A stretch of DNA of 64,000 nucleotides from Candidatus Poseidoniaceae archaeon (GTDB taxonomy: Archaea > Thermoplasmatota > Poseidoniia > Poseidoniales > Poseidoniaceae), in NCBI GenBank assembly GCA_028822845.1, contig JAPKCS010000005.1, positions 1-64,000 on the forward strand, given 5' to 3'. This document shows, one piece after another, positions 26,122-34,326 of the stretch. Each line of letters begins with the position of its first letter. Position 1 is the first letter of the stretch. The position numbers and the translations under genes are program-made. Under the pieces are notes generated by a model that searched no databases, was not told the origin of the DNA, and saw only the letters and a list, made by a program, of their open reading frames with translations.

Positions 26122-26541
26122 CTATTCTTCTTCGTGAATGCGAAAAGGGCCTTGAACAACAAGTCCGACATAGACGCCGTTCAACACCACCAGGCATCCA
26201 ATCAGGGTCACCAGCAAGCCGGTTGGTTCAGGAAGATGAGCGTCGTATTCCAGCCAAGTGATGAGTTTGACTGCCAACAGGCAGGCAAGTCCGAACAACA
26301 CGACATTGATCCAGCTCTGTTGAGGGTCCTTCCATCGATCCATCGTTGGTGCAACACCGTTGAGGTCGAAGGTGTACCTGAACCAGGCGAGGTACAAGCA
26401 CACCAAACCGCACAAGCCGAACACGCCGCGGGAAAAAGAAGAGGAATCCCACGGGCCAGGCGGGGTAATGTCGGCAAAGCCCTGAGCGATGCCGAGCACA
26501 CCAAGTGCGGCGAGCCAACGCCACGGGTGAGTTCGCTCCAT
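26122..26541 (-). CDS. Small polytopic membrane protein
   Basis: The start at 26541 (MERTHPWRWLAALGVLGIAQGF) places a membrane segment at the N-terminus; the ORF-track start lies within the divergent gene. Of 139 residues, hydrophobic stretches at about 8-24, 38-58, 72-95 and 100-125 suggest four membrane helices. No motif is recognised. It is convergent with the helical-repeat gene and divergent from the uridylyltransferase gene (52 bases apart). Confidence 0.65.
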   Translation of the reverse strand: MERTHPWRWLAALGVLGIAQGFADITPPGPWDSSSFSRGVFGLCGLVCLYLAWFRYTFDLNGVAPTMDRWKDPQQSWINVVLFGLACLLAVKLITWLEYDAHLPEPTGLLVTLIGCLVVLNGVYVGLVVQGPFRIHEEE

Positions 26542-26594
26542 GACCTGACGAGGGAGGGCCACGCTTGAAAGCCTGTGCCATCCACCGTGTTGCC

Positions 26595-27458
26595 ATGGCG
26601 GCAATTCAAGACGCACTCTTGGTGGCTGGTGGTCTAGGCACTCGAATGCTTCCAACTAGCGCCTCTGTGCCGAAAGAAGCCCTGCCACTTGTTGATGTTC
26701 CAGCTCTGGTTCACCTCGCACGGGAAGCAAAGGCAGCAGGCGTTCAACGCTTGCACATTGTCACATCTCCGCGCAAGGACCTCTCGAACCTTCTTGCTGA
26801 CCATACGTGGCTAAGCGACAAACGTCCAGACCTCGACTCCACCTTGCTGGCGCCTTTTGCCGATGTTGAAGTTCATATCCATGTGCAGAAACATCCGCTT
26901 GGTCTTGGGAATGCCATTCAAAGCGCGCTCCATGCGATCGACGGCCCCTTCCTCGTTTTATTGGGCGATAATTTACTGATCGATACGCATTCCACACTGG
27001 AAGACTTTGTCCCATCTCAAGCCAGCGCTGCGTTGGTGGCATCCTTCGAACACCATGGTCGCCCATGCGCTGCTCTTTTGCCAGTCGGGGCTGATGAAGT
27101 GTGCAACTATGGCGTCGTCCGCCTTGAAGACTCAAAAATAATGGAAATCGTTGAGAAACCAAAGGTTGGCGAAGCGCCTTCAAACCTCGTGTTGTGCGGT
27201 CGATACGTGTTCACTGCAGACACATCAGCCTTGTTGGAACTCTACGATGTCGAAACACACGGTGAATTACAATCGATCGCTCTCCAACAACATTGGATGG
27301 CCAATGGTGGCATGTACGGGGTTGAATTGGATGGTTACCAATGGTATGATTCCGGTAAACCTCTTCCTTGGCTGAAGGCACAAGTCGATCATGCACTGCG
27401 CCGCAGTGATATGGAACCAGAATTCCGCTCTTGGCTGATTGAACGTCTCACGAAGTGA
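26595..27458 (+). CDS. UTP-glucose-1-phosphate uridylyltransferase-like (GalU-like)
   Basis: The ATG at 26595 (MAAIQDALLVAGGLGTRMLP) is chosen because it sets the nucleotide-binding loop at the usual distance. The 287-residue product shows GGLGTRMLPTSASVPKEALPLVDVP (about 12-36), the ring motif HPLGLGNAIQSALH (near 103), the metal-binding VLLGDNLL (near 125) and EIVEKPKVGEAPSNLVLCGRYVF (near 190). It makes UDP-glucose from UTP and glucose-1-phosphate, or a related nucleotide sugar. The length fits GalU (about 290). The sugar-nucleotide dehydrogenase at 33460 could use its product. Confidence 0.9.
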   Translation: MAAIQDALLVAGGLGTRMLPTSASVPKEALPLVDVPALVHLAREAKAAGVQRLHIVTSPRKDLSNLLADHTWLSDKRPDLDSTLLAPFADVEVHIHVQKHPLGLGNAIQSALHAIDGPFLVLLGDNLLIDTHSTLEDFVPSQASAALVASFEHHGRPCAALLPVGADEVCNYGVVRLEDSKIMEIVEKPKVGEAPSNLVLCGRYVFTADTSALLELYDVETHGELQSIALQQHWMANGGMYGVELDGYQWYDSGKPLPWLKAQVDHALRRSDMEPEFRSWLIERLTK

Positions 27459-28004
27459 TCAACGCTGGCCAGGTTTCCAGAACGACAAAGGCGCTGGGTT
27501 CTCATTGTTCGCTTTTCGCAATGCCAAATGGTCCGCTCGTTCATTCCAGCGATGGCCTCTGTGGGCTCGAACATGCTCCCAAGACAACGGACGAAGGGAA
27601 CTCACAGCGGTCCAGAGTTCCTGGACGTGGGCGACCAGTGCTCTGTTTGCTTTTGCTTTCCATGCTCCTGAGGCAAGGTTACCTGCGTATTGAGAATCGG
27701 CTCGGATGATTGCTTCATCACCACCACCTTCGGTGAGAAGCCATCGAAGTGCTTCGCCAATGGCGGTTAATTCGGCCGTGTTGTTTGAACCAACTTCAGC
27801 ACCGATGTAGTTTGGTTGATCGCTTTGAGTGATGACGTGGCCAGCGAACTCTTCGACCAATGACCCGGTTCCTCGACCGAGTCCAGTGTCACCGGTGATC
27901 ACGACGACGGCCCAAGCGGCCGGCGTATCGGCATCGACGTTTTGGTTGCCTAAGCATGATCCATCAACATAGATGGTCCACGGGGCAGAGGACAAGAGGT
28001 TCAC
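27459..28004 (-). CDS. rnhA: Ribonuclease HI
   Basis: The product has 181 residues from a GTG at 28004 that overlaps the gcvH stop (GTGA). The four catalytic acidic residues of type 1 RNase H are visible: IYVDGSCLGN (near 14), NNTAELTAIG (near 76), IIRADSQYAG (near 101), and HRGHRWNERADHLA (near 150). It cuts the RNA strand of RNA-DNA hybrids. An additional loop of about 25 residues follows the first strand. The GTG and the 4-base overlap indicate coupling to gcvH. Confidence 0.92.
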   Translation of the reverse strand: MNLLSSAPWTIYVDGSCLGNQNVDADTPAAWAVVVITGDTGLGRGTGSLVEEFAGHVITQSDQPNYIGAEVGSNNTAELTAIGEALRWLLTEGGGDEAIIRADSQYAGNLASGAWKAKANRALVAHVQELWTAVSSLRPLSWEHVRAHRGHRWNERADHLALRKANNENPAPLSFWKPGQR

Positions 28005-28384
28005 TCGCCGATTTCAGCCTTGTAATCTGCCGCGCTCATCATTCCTGTGATCGCTTCTGGCGTGTCTAATTTCATTCGAATGATCCAGCCTTCGCCGTAG
28101 GGATCGGTGTTCATCAATTCAGGTGCGTCTTCCAAAGCATCGTTCACAGCGACAATCTTTCCAGCAAGTGGAGCGAAAATTGGCGATGCGGATTTGACAG
28201 ATTCGACAATCGCAAATTCGTCCATTTCTTCCATGATTTCGTCTTCACCAGGCAGTTCGATGTAGACGATATCGGTGAGTGCATCTTGTGCGTGGTCGGT
28301 GATTCCGATGACAATTTCATCGCCTTCGACTCGCATCCATTCGTGTTCTTTCGTGTAATACAGTTCTTCAGGAATTAGACTCAT
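28001..28384 (-). CDS. gcvH: Glycine cleavage system H protein
   Basis: The ATG at 28384 (MSLIPEELYYTKEHEW) matches the family start; the ORF track adds 8 residues. The 127-residue product has the lipoylated lysine in FAIVESVKSASPIFAPLAG (near 60) and the flanking glycines and acidic residues of H proteins, with YGEGWIIRMKL toward the C-terminus. It carries the aminomethyl group between the P and T proteins. No gcvT, gcvP or lipoate ligase gene is in this window. It shares an operon with rnhA (4-base overlap). Confidence 0.95.
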   Translation of the reverse strand: MSLIPEELYYTKEHEWMRVEGDEIVIGITDHAQDALTDIVYIELPGEDEIMEEMDEFAIVESVKSASPIFAPLAGKIVAVNDALEDAPELMNTDPYGEGWIIRMKLDTPEAITGMMSAADYKAEIGE

Positions 28385-28471
28385 TGCTTTCGACCCGATT
28401 GGTTGCACGTGGTCGCCTTAGATGAAGGCACCGCTTATGGTGGACTACAGAAACCATCAGAGGGCCAAGTT

Positions 28472-28813
28472 TCATTCTTCTTCGGACAATTCGTCTTCCA
28501 AGATGTTTGCTTCAAGCACAGCCCAGGCAGAACCAACGCTCGCATCTTTGATCGAAGTGTTGATGTCATCCTTTACTCGAACCGCGAGTTCACTCGGTGT
28601 TTCATCGGGGAAGGCTGCAGAAAGAGGCCCATTCCCCTTCGTTAGGCTTTGAGCAAGCCCGAGAAGAATCAAACCAAGCAAGGCGAAAATCCAACCGATG
28701 TTGAGGTCATTGACGGTCATACGCCCCTCCATTAGGCCAAAGCCTGCAACGAGCAACAAGCCGACGCCAGTTCCAAACAACAGCTTGGTTGCAGCATCGG
28801 ATGGTTTAGCCAT
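28472..28813 (-). CDS. Small two-helix membrane protein
   Basis: The product has 113 residues, with two hydrophobic segments at about 11-28 (LLFGTGVGLLLVAGFGL) and 40-56 (IGWIFALLGLILLGLA). The acidic C-terminal half (SIKDASVGSAWAVLEANILEDELSEEE) should lie in the cytosol. It is unrecognised. It precedes gcvH on the same strand with a gap of 87 bases. Confidence 0.65.
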   Translation of the reverse strand: MAKPSDAATKLLFGTGVGLLLVAGFGLMEGRMTVNDLNIGWIFALLGLILLGLAQSLTKGNGPLSAAFPDETPSELAVRVKDDINTSIKDASVGSAWAVLEANILEDELSEEE

Positions 28814-28878
28814 GATGTATGCACGGAGGGTTCACGGATGAAACCAGCGGCTTGCTGAGAATGAGTTGAATGAAAACC

Positions 28879-29460
28879 TCAGTAGGTTTCTCGCATCAAC
28901 TTGTGAATCTTGTAAGGGAGCAAAGCTCGGTTGACCGGCGTCACTTCGAGGATTCGACCATCGTCACGCCGTCGAATGTCTTGCAGCAACGGGTGACGGC
29001 TCTTTTTGTGGAGGGTGAGCAAGGTAGGTTTGTCAATTTGGAGAGCGCTTCGTACAACGCTCACAAAGAGTTCACTTTCGACAGCAAACTTTCCAATTTC
29101 GTCGATCACGATGACTTCGCACTCATCTCGAGCGTACTCGATGGCAGGGATTGCAATGCGCTCCAATGCTTCGGTGTCAATGCCGTAACCAAGCACCCGG
29201 AGGCGTGAATCGATGTCTTTGTGAGCCATGATGGCTTCTTCCTTGGTGACAATGTTGATGACTTTGTAACCCATACGTTCGCTGCCTTCGAGGATCGGCA
29301 TGGTTTGCATGCCCCCGATGATTGGTGCGTCGGTCAAACTTCCACGAACGCGAATTTCTCGCTCGCGCTCGTCGACAAGCATTTTGAGGACTTTTTCCAT
29401 CACGGCAGATTTACCGCTGCGCGGCAAGCCGGTGATACCAATTTTTGGATGAACGCCCAC
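28879..29460 (-). CDS. THEP1-type NTPase
   Basis: The start is a GTG at 29460, with TGAGGTGATATT upstream as ribosome site. The 193-residue product has Walker A GLPRSGKS (about 10-17), a Walker B-like VIVIDEIGKFAVESELF (near 115) that is diagnostic for the family, and the end motif LLTLHKKSRHPL. THEP1 proteins hydrolyse nucleoside triphosphates, and their cellular role in archaea is unclear. The gene stands alone upstream of the small membrane protein. Confidence 0.88.
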   Translation of the reverse strand: MGVHPKIGITGLPRSGKSAVMEKVLKMLVDEREREIRVRGSLTDAPIIGGMQTMPILEGSERMGYKVINIVTKEEAIMAHKDIDSRLRVLGYGIDTEALERIAIPAIEYARDECEVIVIDEIGKFAVESELFVSVVRSALQIDKPTLLTLHKKSRHPLLQDIRRRDDGRILEVTPVNRALLPYKIHKLMRETY

Positions 29461-29582
29461 AATATCACCTCAGTTAAACCCTGATGGTCGCACCAGTGGC
29501 TTGTCATAGATAAACCATGTTCTTCATGTTCTCTGTATAACGCGCTTATAAATCCGGAGAAAAGACTCCAGAAAGGGACGGA

Positions 29583-31589
29583 TTAACGAATGAGGGGCAG
29601 TAATTCCGGAATTGTGTTGCCCAAATCAAGGGGTAACATTTCCAATTCGTAATTGTTGACGTTGTTATTAGCAGACCACGAACGAGCCCATTCATCGAGG
29701 TCTTCATCGTTCAATAATCGGCACATCCATTGGAGGGCGGTTTCCAACGAACCATGAATCGAGACAAGGCGTTCTTGAATATCAACGTGGAGTTCAATGT
29801 GGTTGACGCTGTTTCCGAGGACGCAACCAGCAGGGATCACTGCCCAGCGCAGACGTCGGTCTTGGTGAGCGTTGACAATTGCTTGGCATGCAAGACGAGG
29901 TCCGAACTTTGGATCAGCAGATCCGCACCACATTGCGAGTTGCCGCTCATTGGCTCGGGATGGAATATCTGTTCGGAACGCAGGGTGCCGGACAAACACG
30001 GCCCCGTCAGCGTCTTCGGAGAAGTGAACACCACGGATGAAAGGTCGAGAAGTTCGTCCCTTGACCCATGTTTCAATGCTCTTCGAATGTGCGGTTTGGT
30101 CGATTTCGCCAACACGAACACGAACGGTGTGGCCGTTGGTTGCCAGTGCATGCTGTTCGTCACCAAGGCGTGGGAGAAGCGCAAGGCGATCCAACACTGC
30201 GAGCGTCTGCTTTCGCTCCACTCGGTCCCTCGGCAAGCGTGGAATCGCCCAGGTATCCTTTGCCCATGCGACCCACCGTTCAGTGGTCATTTCGAACGCA
30301 GGTACACGGTTTGAGAGTCCATTTTGGTCGCGGCGCAAATCTGCGCGACTGATTGGTCCATGCATCAACAATTGCCCGACCGCTTCTTTGGCGGTGATGC
30401 CGAGGACAGCAACGCCTTGAGTCATTCCGGGGAAGAGGTGGTTTGCTTCTTCAATGGCCCAAATATCAGACCAGCCATGTTCCTCAACCAACAGGGTTCG
30501 CAGAGGGTGAGAGGATTGTTCCCGCAGGATGCTATCGGGGGCAATCAAGCGAAGTCGACCGCCCTTTTCGAGAATCTGGAGGCTTCGTTCAATGAATAAG
30601 CGGTAGAGGTTCACGTTTCCTCTCATGGTCGAGAAGCGAGGTTTCCCGTCATCGCTGAGGGCGCGCAGATGCTCACCCAATTCACGGCGAAGCTTACTTC
30701 CATCTTCCATGCCTCTAAACCGGTCCTTGATCCGGAGCCATGGAGGGTTGGTGACGACAAGTTGAGGTGCAACGTCCCAAGGCCACAGACCTTGGAGTGT
30801 GTCACCTTTTTGCACGGCTTGTTCGAGCAAGCGTTCTGCTTCTTTGCGGGGAAGGCAGCCAGGTTTGTCGGTTTTGAGACTGACCAACCCGAAGCGAATG
30901 CATTCGAGAAGCAAACGGCGACGTGTCGAAGCAACCACCAATTCATCGACATCCAAAAGTTGGAACGCTGTAAGCAACAAGCGTGTGTCTTTGATTCTGC
31001 GTTCTTCAGTGCTGTCTTCATGGTGTTCGGAATGGCGACGAATCAGGCGAGCATGGAAGATTCCGCCACCGCATGAAGTATCGGCGATGGGCAATGGAAT
31101 GCCACTCAATGTGCGTCGGCCTTCTTGGACCCGCTTCAATTCAATTTCATCATCGATCTCAGTCTCTTGACTGTGTTGAGGGAGGTTCAACTTCTCAATG
31201 TGCTGACGGAAGCCAGGGGGAAGGTTGCTGAGGTGCATGGTCGAGGACTTCACCGGTGTTTTAGGGCGGGTGAGGCTCTCTAACAATTCTGAGGCAATGA
31301 CTGCATCAGCCAAGCGGGGGGGTGTAGGATGGGCTCCACGAGGGGAGCGTCCATCAGTTTCAGCATCATGACGTGCGAGGAGGTGATCGAGAACATGACC
31401 GGGATCGGTCAACAAATTGGCTGGAAGGGTCGGCCAATCTTCGGGTAAAAGCGCCGCTATTGGTTGGTGAACACGAAGCGATTGCTCCCAGGCCTGAAGC
31501 CAGATTTCAATCTGTTCAGGACGGTTTTCAAGGCATCGGTCCAACCGAGCATACCAGCCACTTACTCCGCTTTGCACAACCCCACCCAT
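29583..31589 (-). CDS. N6-adenine DNA methyltransferase-like protein (solitary)
   Basis: The start at 31589 (MGGVVQSGVSGWYARLDRC) is the first ATG; the ORF-track start at 31652 is TTG. The 668-residue product shows the catalytic motif VVTNPPWLRIKDRF (near 285) of N6-adenine methyltransferases. The S-adenosylmethionine motif I is IADTSCGGGIFHARL (near 165), and a helical insertion separates it from the catalytic motif. The segment GGRLRLIAPDSILREQSSHPLR is a typical motif in Eco57I/type IIG-like enzymes. The C-terminal 250 residues look like a target-recognition domain. No nuclease domain or neighbouring endonuclease is seen, so it is a solitary methylase or a phage-defence remnant. Methylation of another target cannot be excluded. 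Confidence 0.75.
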   Translation of the reverse strand: MGGVVQSGVSGWYARLDRCLENRPEQIEIWLQAWEQSLRVHQPIAALLPEDWPTLPANLLTDPGHVLDHLLARHDAETDGRSPRGAHPTPPRLADAVIASELLESLTRPKTPVKSSTMHLSNLPPGFRQHIEKLNLPQHSQETEIDDEIELKRVQEGRRTLSGIPLPIADTSCGGGIFHARLIRRHSEHHEDSTEERRIKDTRLLLTAFQLLDVDELVVASTRRRLLLECIRFGLVSLKTDKPGCLPRKEAERLLEQAVQKGDTLQGLWPWDVAPQLVVTNPPWLRIKDRFRGMEDGSKLRRELGEHLRALSDDGKPRFSTMRGNVNLYRLFIERSLQILEKGGRLRLIAPDSILREQSSHPLRTLLVEEHGWSDIWAIEEANHLFPGMTQGVAVLGITAKEAVGQLLMHGPISRADLRRDQNGLSNRVPAFEMTTERWVAWAKDTWAIPRLPRDRVERKQTLAVLDRLALLPRLGDEQHALATNGHTVRVRVGEIDQTAHSKSIETWVKGRTSRPFIRGVHFSEDADGAVFVRHPAFRTDIPSRANERQLAMWCGSADPKFGPRLACQAIVNAHQDRRLRWAVIPAGCVLGNSVNHIELHVDIQERLVSIHGSLETALQWMCRLLNDEDLDEWARSWSANNNVNNYELEMLPLDLGNTIPELLPLIR

Positions 31590-31666
31590 CTTGGCCGGTT
31601 GGTCCAATTGTTTTGAATGTGACCCTTGGAAGAAGGGCCCAAAAAGGAGCAAATTAGCGGGTTAAA

Positions 31667-32092
31667 TCAAACCAATTTGAGGTGCCCAAAACTTTGCTTA
31701 TGCCATTCCCATCCTGCTTTGACCCACTCAAACAAAGCAGACAAGTCGGCTTTTTTAACACCAGCCGATTTCGCGATTTGCTTTAGAATCTTAATCTCCT
31801 CCGGATCGTATTCGCCATCGACGGCGGCCACAAGGATTGCATCGCGGAGGGCAGTTTTGAGCACGAGGGGTGAAAGTCGTTCCATCACCAAATTCAACTT
31901 TGGAGGATCTTCAAGCATGTTTCTCAAATCGACCCGCATTTCTGGATGCATCATGCACCGGCCCATGAGCGCTTCAATGATGGCCAGTTCTTCTTTGACC
32001 AAGGCACCGTCAGCCGATGCGACAATGATCATAATTTGTGCATACCCTTGCGCCTCATCGGGCGTGAAATCAACCGTGAGGTCGACGTACAC
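31667..32092 (-). CDS. TerB-like helical protein A
   Basis: The product has 141 residues from a GTG at 32092. It has an all-helical pattern with two TerB-type acidic segments, MIIVASADGALVKEELAII (near 21) and AILVAAVDGEYDPEEIKIL (near 88), each with DG-x-E spacing as in tellurite-resistance TerB proteins. TerB modules bind metal and associate with membrane stress systems; the function here is not known. It is the downstream partner of a paralogue (32099-32530), with a 6-base gap. Confidence 0.75.
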   Translation of the reverse strand: MYVDLTVDFTPDEAQGYAQIMIIVASADGALVKEELAIIEALMGRCMMHPEMRVDLRNMLEDPPKLNLVMERLSPLVLKTALRDAILVAAVDGEYDPEEIKILKQIAKSAGVKKADLSALFEWVKAGWEWHKQSFGHLKLV

Positions 32093-32098
32093 CTTGGT

Positions 32099-32530
32099 TC
32101 ACTCCGAGAGTGTGTTGAGCAGGTCGAAACCTTCCTGCATCCATAGGTTGCCCTTAACGGTCCAGTCAAGCAAGCGCTCAACTGAGTTTTCAGCCAACCC
32201 TAGGTGTTCGACAATCGTTTCCAACACAGCAAGCTCATCTTCATCGACCGTGCCATCTGCTGCGGCCATAAGTGTAGCATCTCGAAGTGCCAATCGGCCA
32301 GCTTCAGGCCCCAAGCCACTGAGGCATTCTTCCAACGAAGGGGGCGTCTTCAAAGCGGTTCGAATCATTTCACGCTGCTTTGGAGAAAGCAGAGCGGTAC
32401 CGAGTCGTTGCTCGAACATTGCCATTTCATCGATGGTGAGTTCGTTATCAACCCGTGCCATAAACGCAAGAAGGCGTGCGTAAGCATAGCGTTCTTCACG
32501 AGGGAGTTTGTGAACTGTATCGGGGAGCAT
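32099..32530 (-). CDS. TerB-like helical protein B
   Basis: The product has 143 residues from the ATG at 32530. Two acidic segments, LAFMARVDNELTIDEMAMF (near 20) and ATLMAAADGTVDEDELAVL (near 90), match its downstream neighbour. Both contain the alanine-rich helix and closing helices, so they are paralogues in tandem, probably from duplication. No other ter gene is seen nearby. Confidence 0.75.
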   Translation of the reverse strand: MLPDTVHKLPREERYAYARLLAFMARVDNELTIDEMAMFEQRLGTALLSPKQREMIRTALKTPPSLEECLSGLGPEAGRLALRDATLMAAADGTVDEDELAVLETIVEHLGLAENSVERLLDWTVKGNLWMQEGFDLLNTLSE

Positions 32531-32653
32531 GAACCTTCGGTTGGCGACCTTACCTTAGAACCCAACGCCGTCGCGAGCCACAATCATGTTTGTTTCCGAT
32601 TGCATCAACGCTTCGGACAAGCCTTCATCAGCAACAAGGTCCACCCTCGATTC

Positions 32654-33016
32654 ATGTACCCAAGCCTCAACGTGCTCGGCCAACCTCTTGACGACTGCTC
32701 TTGTGACCCTATGACGGGGTGGTACCGAGATGGTAAATGCAACACCGATGAGCAAGACAGGGGCAGCCATACGGTGTGCTGCGTGGTCACGGAAGGTTTC
32801 CTTGAATTTGCAAGCAGCCAAGGTAATGATTTGGTCACACCAGCGCCTCAGAATGGATTTCCCGGTCTGAAACCTGGCGATTCATGGTGTGTTTGTGCCC
32901 GAACTTGGCTCGCTGCAGTCAACGCTGGCTCAGCATGTCCATTGGACCTCGAAGCGACGCATGAAGCAGCGCTGGAAGTTGTTTCTCTTGCACTGATGGA
33001 AACCCATGCAGTGTGA
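32654..33016 (+). CDS. DUF2237 protein
   Basis: The ORF track lists 32204-33016, but only the part from the ATG at 32654 (MYPSLNVLGQPLDDCSCDPMTGWYRDGKCNT) matches the family. The upstream part is antisense to the TerB-like gene. The 120-residue product has conserved cysteines (DDCSCDP, GKCN, TVCCVV, WCVCA) and the family blocks FLEFASSQGNDL and GFPGLKPGDSWC. The family is found in bacteria and some eukaryotes, with no known reaction. It faces away from the TerB gene. Confidence 0.9.
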   Translation: MYPSLNVLGQPLDDCSCDPMTGWYRDGKCNTDEQDRGSHTVCCVVTEGFLEFASSQGNDLVTPAPQNGFPGLKPGDSWCVCARTWLAAVNAGSACPLDLEATHEAALEVVSLALMETHAV

Positions 33017-33460
33017 TCACTCTTCTTCAATTTTGGAGTATCCAAAGACAAACCATCGCATGCTGGCCCATGTGAAAAGGCCCCAAATCACGATGTTGGC
33101 CAAAAACAGCAACCTGATGGGAACTTCTTCGAGCAACACCAGCATCCCATCGAACGTCAAGGTTGACCCCATCATCCCTACAGCATAGACCGAAAGGGCA
33201 CCAAGGGCTGTTTTCTTGATGTTTCGCCGTCCATCGAAGGTAAAAATCCGGTGAACAAAATGAGCGAAAAAACTTGAGCAAACCCACGAAATCGACCAGA
33301 ACAGTGTTTCGTTTGATTCAGCATAAAGTGGGCTGATTCGTAAGAGTTCCCAGATGACCCAGAAAAGAAAGGTGTTGAAACCTCCAGCAATTCCAAACCG
33401 CTGAAGTGTACCACGTGGCAAGACTTCGGCTATGCTTGGTTTGGACATGGACTCCCTCAT
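33017..33460 (-). CDS. GtrA-like membrane protein
   Basis: The product has 147 residues from the ATG at 33460, which overlaps the stop of the upstream dehydrogenase by one base. A later ATG at 33448 is also possible. Four membrane segments (about 25-43, 55-72, 88-106 and 115-135) and the pattern RFGIAGGFNTFLFW...FSIS...FFAHFVHRIFTF...RWFVFG fit the GtrA family of small membrane proteins linked to transfer of lipid-linked sugars (polyprenyl-phosphate-glucose flippases). The position after a sugar-nucleotide dehydrogenase supports a role in surface polysaccharide or glycoprotein assembly. Confidence 0.88.
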   Translation of the reverse strand: MRESMSKPSIAEVLPRGTLQRFGIAGGFNTFLFWVIWELLRISPLYAESNETLFWSISWVCSSFFAHFVHRIFTFDGRRNIKKTALGALSVYAVGMMGSTLTFDGMLVLLEEVPIRLLFLANIVIWGLFTWASMRWFVFGYSKIEEE

Positions 33461-34284
33461 CAATCGTCGTTGGTGACTACGTCACTCGGCTTTCCAGTTA
33501 GAATTCCTCTCAGAGCAGCGTTATCGGCCTGAAGGGCATCGAGGAGGTTGTACTTCACGCCGTGTTCTTCTGCCAAAACTCCCAGGGCCATGGTGTCCTT
33601 TGGCAAACATTTGCCACCAAAGCCACGGTTGAGTCCAAAGATCGGATCGAGGTGTGAAGGTCCAATTGGCTGAGTTTGCTCGGCTGTGATCATGTCTCGA
33701 ATGGTGTACCAATCTTGGCCCATTGCTTCACAAAGGTCGTACATCTGGTTTGCAAAAATAACCTTCATGGCGTAAAATGTATTTTTGGTGTACTTGACCA
33801 ATTCCGCTTGAGTCGGCGTTACATGGAACAAATTTTCTTTGCGAATCACGCCTGCCTGCCTGTGTTGTTCGAAGACCCGCTCGGCCACATCAGCATGATG
33901 CGTTCCACAGACGAGTAAATCTTGATTTGCAAAATCTTCCATTCTTTGCCGTTCAACAAGGAACTCAGGAGCGTAAGCAATCTTGAGATGAGGATAGCGC
34001 TGATGGTATTCTTCTGTTGTTCCGGGTATCACGCTGGATTTGATCACTGCGGTGAAACCCTCGGGCAGGGCGTCTAAAACACCCTCGACAATTCGGGTAT
34101 CACATGCACCGGTTTCGGGGTGCGGTGGCGTTGGGACTGCGATGTAGGCGAAGTCGACATGATCGGTCACATCGCTCAATTCAGTTCCTCGGGCAGGGTC
34201 GTGAACAAACAGTTCATGCGCATGGGAAAAGCATTCTTCGATGGCCCCCCCCACCATCCCGGCTCCAATGATTCCGACCTTCAT
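33460..34284 (-). CDS. UDP-sugar dehydrogenase-like protein, short form
   Basis: The product has 274 residues. The N-terminal NAD-binding motif is [12 protein letters not shown] (about 3-14). Conserved family segments follow: [45 protein letters not shown] and the catalytic cysteine in [12 protein letters not shown] (near 230). Enzymes of this type oxidise UDP-glucose or GDP-mannose to the uronate in two NAD-dependent steps. The protein ends about 40 residues after the cysteine and so lacks the C-terminal nucleotide-sugar-binding domain of ordinary members (about 400-440 residues). A distinct short subfamily or a changed substrate is likely. Confidence 0.85.
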   Translation of the reverse strand: MKVGIIGAGMVGGAIEECFSHAHELFVHDPARGTELSDVTDHVDFAYIAVPTPPHPETGACDTRIVEGVLDALPEGFTAVIKSSVIPGTTEEYHQRYPHLKIAYAPEFLVERQRMEDFANQDLLVCGTHHADVAERVFEQHRQAGVIRKENLFHVTPTQAELVKYTKNTFYAMKVIFANQMYDLCEAMGQDWYTIRDMITAEQTQPIGPSHLDPIFGLNRGFGGKCLPKDTMALGVLAEEHGVKYNLLDALQADNAALRGILTGKPSDVVTNDD

Positions 34285-34326
34285 CGAGTTAAGCGAGGGG
34301 TTGGTTGGCTTTGTTAGTTGCCGTGA

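Noticed and set aside
32204-33016. Long form of the DUF2237 ORF
   Set aside because: The first 450 bases are antisense to the TerB-like gene; homology begins at 32654.
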